46,685 bases of DNA, taken from contig JADGRL010000023.1 in NCBI GenBank assembly GCA_017880865.1, positions 1 to 46,685 of the forward strand. The letters run 5' to 3'. Shown piece by piece: positions 43,227 to 46,685 of this stretch. The position numbers were made by a program, and so were the translations under genes. The stretch is from Gallionella sp. Its GTDB lineage: Bacteria; Pseudomonadota; Gammaproteobacteria; Burkholderiales; Gallionellaceae. The notes under the pieces were generated by a model. The model ran no database searches. It worked only from the letters and a program-made list of their open reading frames with translations, and was not told the DNA's origin. Numbering within the stretch: the stretch's first letter is position 1; every line of letters starts with the position of its first letter.

Positions 43227-45077
43227 TTACACCGCCCCCTCTAAACTCATTTCCATCTCCAGCCAGCCCTCCTCCAGTTCCGCGACTTTAGTTTCCAATA
43301 TTTCGCGACGGGCATTCAATTGGGCGATGAAATCGCTGCTGCAATCGGCATAAGTGACCGGGTCGCCGAGTTGGCGGTTGATCTCGGTCAGCTCGGTTTG
43401 CGCTTTGCCGAGTTCGGTTTCGAGCTTGGTTTGCTTGGACTGTAACGCTTTTTTGTTGGGCTTGATTGCTGCTGGACGCGTTTTTTCTTTTTGTACTTGC
43501 GCCGCCTCGCGCGGACGGCGCACTTCTATCCAGCTCTTGTAATCTTCCAGATCGCCGTCGAACAGTTTGGCTGCGCCGTCGGCCACCAGCCACAGTTCGT
43601 CGGCTACGGCGCGAATCAGGCTGCGGTCGTGGGACACCAGCACCACCGCGCCGGCGTACTCCTCCAGCGCCAGCGTCAGCGCATCGCGCATGTCCAGATC
43701 GAGATGGTTGGTCGGCTCGTCGAGCAGCAGCAGATGGGGTTTTTGCCAGGCCAACAAGGCGAGTGCTAGGCGGCTCTTTTCGCCGCCGGAAAAACTCGCG
43801 ACCGGACGGTCTTCGCTGTTGCTGCCTAGTCCGAAGCGGCCCAGGAAAGTGCGTAGCGCCAGCGTGGTTTCTTTCGGCGCGACCCGCTCCATGTGCTGCA
43901 GCGGCGTGGCTGCGCTGTCGAGGTTTTCCAACTGATGCTGGGCGAAGTAGCCGATGCGGATGTCGGGGGTGATGTCCAGCTTGCCCGAGGTGGGCGCAAG
44001 TTCGCCGACCAGCAGTTTGATCAGCGTGGATTTTCCCGCGCCGTTCGGCCCTAGCAGCGCGATGCGCGCACCGGCACGCAGCACCAGATCGACGTTCTGG
44101 AATAGCTGTTTGTCGCCATAGGCGAAGCCCATTTTGTCCGCGCGCAACAACAGGTCGGGGCTGCGTTCCGGTGCCTCGATCTCCAGTTCGAAATGGCCGT
44201 CGGTGACATGCACGGCGGCGATGCGCGTGAGCCGCTCCAGCGCCTTGACGCGGCTTTGCGCCTGTTTGGCCTTGGTGGCCTGGGCGCGGAAGCGGCGCAC
44301 AAAATCTTCCAGATGCGCGATCTTTGCCTGCTGGGTCTGGAACGCCTGATTCTGCTGCGCGATTTTCTCGGCGCGGGCGCGCTCGAAGTCGTCGTAGTCG
44401 CCGGCATAACTGTCGATCACGAGGTCATGCACATGGGCGATACGGTTGACGGTGGCGTTCAGAAATTCACGGTCATGCGAGACCAGCAGGATACTGCCAG
44501 GGTAGCGCGACAGATATTGCTCAAGCCAGAGTATCGCTTCCAGATCAAGATGATTGGTGGGCTCGTCGAGCAGCAGCAGATCGGCCCGGTGCATCAGCGC
44601 GCGGGCCAGGTTCAGGCGCATGCGCCAGCCGCCGGAGAAGCTCGTTACCGGACGCGCCAGCGAATCACTGGAAAATCCTAATCCGTTCAGCAGTTGCGCG
44701 GCGCGCGCTGGGGCTCCGTAGCCATCGATGGCTTCGAAGTGCTGCTGGGCTTCAAACCATGCGGCGTCATGCTGCTCCTGCGACAGGATCTTTTCCAATT
44801 GACGCAGCCGGGCATCGCCGTCGAGCACGAACTCCAGCGCGGGTTGATCGGAGCTTTCGATCTCCTGTTCGACAAAGGCGATCGTCTTGCCGCTTTGCAG
44901 TGAGACCTCGCCGCTATCGGGTTTGAGTTCGCCGCGTATCAGGCGGAACAGCGTGGATTTGCCGCAACCATTTTTTCCAACCAGACCGATGCGCTGGTTG
45001 GCAAACGCCTGCAAATTCGCCTGCTGGAACAGCGGTATGCCGCCTTGCAAGTAAGTTAAATTCTGGATATTGAGCAT
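43227..45077 (-). CDS. yheS: ABC-F ATPase YheS
   Basis: The 616-residue cytoplasmic protein has two ABC domains. The first has GKNGCGKST, SFSGGWRMRLNLARAL and LLLLDEPTNHLDLEA; the second has GPNGAGKST, SFSGGEKSRLALAL and LLLLDEPTNHLDLDM. The linker between them is rich in Lys and Gln (RAQATKAKQAQSRVKALER), and a C-terminal coiled coil follows. No membrane segment is present. ABC-F proteins bind the ribosomal E site and help stalled translation. The overall sequence follows E. coli YheS closely. The ATG at 45077 is where family members begin, so the longer upstream frame is not used. Confidence 0.93.
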   Translation of the reverse strand: MLNIQNLTYLQGGIPLFQQANLQAFANQRIGLVGKNGCGKSTLFRLIRGELKPDSGEVSLQSGKTIAFVEQEIESSDQPALEFVLDGDARLRQLEKILSQEQHDAAWFEAQQHFEAIDGYGAPARAAQLLNGLGFSSDSLARPVTSFSGGWRMRLNLARALMHRADLLLLDEPTNHLDLEAILWLEQYLSRYPGSILLVSHDREFLNATVNRIAHVHDLVIDSYAGDYDDFERARAEKIAQQNQAFQTQQAKIAHLEDFVRRFRAQATKAKQAQSRVKALERLTRIAAVHVTDGHFELEIEAPERSPDLLLRADKMGFAYGDKQLFQNVDLVLRAGARIALLGPNGAGKSTLIKLLVGELAPTSGKLDITPDIRIGYFAQHQLENLDSAATPLQHMERVAPKETTLALRTFLGRFGLGSNSEDRPVASFSGGEKSRLALALLAWQKPHLLLLDEPTNHLDLDMRDALTLALEEYAGAVVLVSHDRSLIRAVADELWLVADGAAKLFDGDLEDYKSWIEVRRPREAAQVQKEKTRPAAIKPNKKALQSKQTKLETELGKAQTELTEINRQLGDPVTYADCSSDFIAQLNARREILETKVAELEEGWLEMEMSLEGAV

Positions 45078-45161
45078 GGTGCAATGATAACAGAGGGCTA
45101 CGCCCTGCTCCGTTGAAATGCCTGCGTATGTTTTTGCGCTGGGACTTGCAGTTCTCCGCAC

Positions 45162-45302
45162 TTAAAACAGATGCCCTCGGAAAGGATAAGTGACTGCTTG
45201 ACGATGTCTTTGCACAAAGCGAAAGCATCTAGCCAGCCCGGAGCGCTGGCAAAAGTCTTCGTATTTCATCGCCCAATGTTTGCTAGTTAACAATTCACTC
45301 AT
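45162..45302 (-). pseudogene. Short frame, possibly part of a frameshifted remnant
   Basis: A 46-codon frame starts MSELLTSKHWAMKYEDFCQR and stops at 45162-45164. A second minus-strand frame, overlapping and shifted, runs on to 45101 and reads WLDAFALCKDIVKQS and then CFKCGEL, without a start of its own. Joining the two would need a frameshift. The remnant lies directly upstream of yheS. No family is recognised. Confidence 0.25.
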
Positions 45303-45466
45303 TTGAGCACCCTATAAAATCACGAACCTGCACTTAAACAAAACGAAAGCCCCGCCAGAATTTTTAAAAAAATTGCACGAAGCGGGACTCAATCGAAATT
45401 CAATCGGCTAAACACAACGACACCAAAAGCAATCCAAAGAAGGTGAAGCGGTGCGATGTTTCGCCA

Positions 45467-45497
45467 TGAAAAAAAACCCACCGGGCAAAGGTGGGTT
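45467..45497 (-). terminator. Terminator of the J-domain-like gene
   Basis: On the minus strand AACCCACC and GGTGGGTT form an 8-bp stem with a seven-base loop, followed by a run of T residues. It lies 24 bp after the stop codon at 45521. Confidence 0.85.
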
Positions 45498-45520
45498 ACT
45501 CGGTCAGGCTTCGGTATGGA

Positions 45521-46057
45521 TCACTGAGTCACCGCACGCATCCTGTCAATTTTCTCGATAACAGCCTGATATAGATCATGGTCGGAATCGGGGTTGTTGC
45601 GGTCTGGATGATGGGCACTACGGATCTTTTTCAGTTTAGTCATATCGTCTGGCAGGTCATGTACCTTGGTCACCCGGTCACCGTTTTTGACCATCACGCG
45701 CTGAAGCTCAGCCTCTGCGCCTTCGCGTGTGTCATATAACTTCTTGCTGCCAAGACGCCAACCATCCTGGTTTTTGCGTGGGGATAACTTTTCCTTACCA
45801 TCAAACCAGAACCATTTACCGGTATCGGCATCCTGCTCAAAATGAACGGTGGTGATGGTGTAGGTGTAAACGGGAGGCTCGATCTCCCTGGCGAACAGAT
45901 TGATGACCTTGGCTACAGTCGCCACCGTCGCAAGGTAATACGCACCTGCCTCGTGCGGGCAGAACGCACTGCTGAGTGTTGGCTCAGGCTTGCTGTCGTT
46001 ACTTTCCGAATTCATTGCAGCCATGCGGCTGAGTGCTTTGCGTTGTGCATTGGTCAC
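45521..46057 (-). CDS. Unknown protein with short C-terminal J-domain-like motif
   Basis: This 178-residue protein starts with GTG at 46057, supported by AAGGAG eight bases upstream. The central part (about 60-105) is rich in Thr, Trp and Lys (KWFWFDGKEKLSPRK) and may be a beta-rich domain. The C-terminal 40 residues contain KLKKIRSAHHPDRNNPDSD with the HPD triplet at 150-152, then YQAVIEKIDRMR, as in helices II and III of a J-domain. Helix I is missing or diverged. The motif suggests a contact with DnaK, but the family is unknown. The gene has its own terminator and lies beside a degenerate tRNA, suggesting accessory DNA. Confidence 0.6.
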   Translation of the reverse strand: MTNAQRKALSRMAAMNSESNDSKPEPTLSSAFCPHEAGAYYLATVATVAKVINLFAREIEPPVYTYTITTVHFEQDADTGKWFWFDGKEKLSPRKNQDGWRLGSKKLYDTREGAEAELQRVMVKNGDRVTKVHDLPDDMTKLKKIRSAHHPDRNNPDSDHDLYQAVIEKIDRMRAVTQ

Positions 46058-46176
46058 TGGTATTGCTCCTTAAAATTGGTTGAAACCCACTGGGATCACC
46101 CCTCGCTGAAGGACTCACCCGCTGGACTCCTGAACTGCCAAAACAGCTTTGCAGCGGTCAGGGACTGTTCCGCTCA

Positions 46177-46209
46177 AAAAAACAAAAGGCCACCCCTAAG
46201 GATGGCCTG
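46177..46209 (-). terminator. Terminator after the tRNA-Asn-like segment
   Basis: On the minus strand AGGCCA and TGGCCT form the base of a hairpin with a ten-base loop, followed by TTTTGTTTTTTT. It lies about 16 bp after the encoded CCA of the tRNA-like segment. This suggests that the tRNA was once an independent transcript. Confidence 0.75.
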
Positions 46210-46224
46210 ATCACTTGCTATGTC

Positions 46225-46290
46225 TGGCTCCCCGAGTAGGCTTCGAATCTACGACCTGCGAATTAACGGTCGTATTCCTAAGCCGCCACT
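46225..46290 (-). pseudogene. Degenerate tRNA-Asn-like sequence (3' half)
   Basis: On the minus strand CCGTTAATTCGCAGGTC, then TTCGAAGCC and TCGGGGAGCCA, match the 3' half of tRNA-Asn (anticodon GTT, T-loop TTCGAA, CCA end). The 5' half cannot form the acceptor stem or the D-arm. The anticodon stem is broken and can instead form the hairpin TACGACC/GGTCGTA. Either it is a decayed tRNA or an attachment-site remnant left by an integrated element. The following terminator is intact. Confidence 0.55.
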
Positions 46291-46407
46291 GAGGCGTCAA
46301 TCAATTAAATCAATTAAATCAGTTGCATAATTATACTGCACCTGATGTAAATATGCTGCATATTGCCGAGTCTAGTGCAGAAAATAACAAAATCAAAGCC
46401 AAGTAGG

Positions 46408-46425
46408 GTGGGCACTCGTGCCCAC
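46408..46425. repeat. REP-like palindrome GTGGGCAC-TC-GTGCCCAC
   Basis: This 8-bp perfect stem with a two-base loop lies between the pepN end and the tRNA-like segment. Palindromes of this type are common scattered repeats in bacterial genomes. It is unlike the one at 36986. Confidence 0.6.
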
Positions 46426-46501
46426 GCGGCAATTCAATAGATGGCGGGCACTACGAGTTAAGGTTTTGTGAATAACTGGAGCAGCGTAAATTTAAACACG
46501 C

Positions 46502-46685
46502 TCACCCCAAAGTCTTAAACACCACCTCCTGCACATCCTTGGACAAGCCTTTGGCCGCTGCTACTTTCTGCAACGCAGCCTGCATCTGTTGTTTCAGCGC
46601 AGGCTGGTATTTTTTCCAGTGATCCAGCGTGCGTACCAAACGTGCGGCCACCTGCGGATTGAGCTTGTTCAGCGCGATCACCTGT
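46502..46685 (-). CDS. pepN: Aminopeptidase N, C-terminal 60 residues (cut by window edge)
   Basis: The frame reads QVIALNKLNPQVAARLVRTL, then WKKYQPALKQQM, and ends KGLSKDVQEVVFKTLG. This is the C-terminal helical end of the M1-family zinc aminopeptidase PepN, which trims N-terminal residues from peptides. The catalytic part lies outside the window. The stop is at 46502-46504. Confidence 0.85.
   Translation of the reverse strand, partial: QVIALNKLNPQVAARLVRTLDHWKKYQPALKQQMQAALQKVAAAKGLSKDVQEVVFKTLG

Noticed and set aside
1..46685. CRISPR array
   Set aside because: No regularly spaced repeats of 25-40 bp with unique spacers were found, and no cas genes are present.

Overview
The window looks like a chromosome segment of a betaproteobacterium, most likely near the Gallionellaceae/Nitrosomonadales. 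This rests on the tig-clpP-clpX-lon-hupB order, the guaB/guaA and surE-pcm-nlpD blocks, and the general character of the proteins. The assignment is inference from gene content; no rRNA or other marker is present.

Left part (1-8820) is an accessory island ending at the 3' end of a tRNA-Asp gene. It holds the C-terminal end of an unknown gene, then a tight four-gene operon (652-3476): a single-domain ubiquitin-like protein ending in a bare glycine, an E2-like protein with the Cys-Glu-His-His (CEHH) pattern, a JAB/JAMM isopeptidase and an E1-like ThiF adenylyltransferase. Together these form a bacterial ubiquitin-like conjugation and deconjugation system. They resemble BIL/Bub-type systems in logic but differ in architecture. 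After about 1 kb of decayed sequence come a tyrosine recombinase with a small helix-turn-helix-like partner, a ParA ATPase with a ribbon-helix-helix-like partner and repeated TTGATATTAA sites, and a large tyrosine recombinase beside tRNA-Asp.

Core part A (8828-17030, minus strand): tRNA-Asp, tRNA-Val, hupB, lon, clpX, clpP, tig and a degenerate tRNA-Leu. A complete ISL3-family element with an exact 8-bp target duplication has inserted between lon and hupB. It carries an opposite-strand passenger gene whose start codon overlaps that of the transposase. lon has a near-perfect heat-shock (sigma-32) promoter.

Middle part (17160-31530): a two-component system faces a tripartite RND efflux operon of the CzcCBA heavy-metal type. 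Then come an OprB-like porin, a structured RNA candidate, a class 3 lipase, an MscS-type channel, and an Ala/Lys/Glu-rich protein built from seven 36-residue units.

Core part B (31627-45077, all minus): guaA, guaB, rep, a DUF3025 protein, a radical SAM protein, nlpD, pcm, surE, an MHS-type MFS transporter and the ABC-F ATPase yheS. rpoS, the usual neighbour of nlpD, is not there.

Right edge (45080-46685): a protein with a short C-terminal J-domain-like motif, a degenerate tRNA-Asn-like 3' segment, two clear terminators, a REP-like palindrome and the C-terminal end of pepN.
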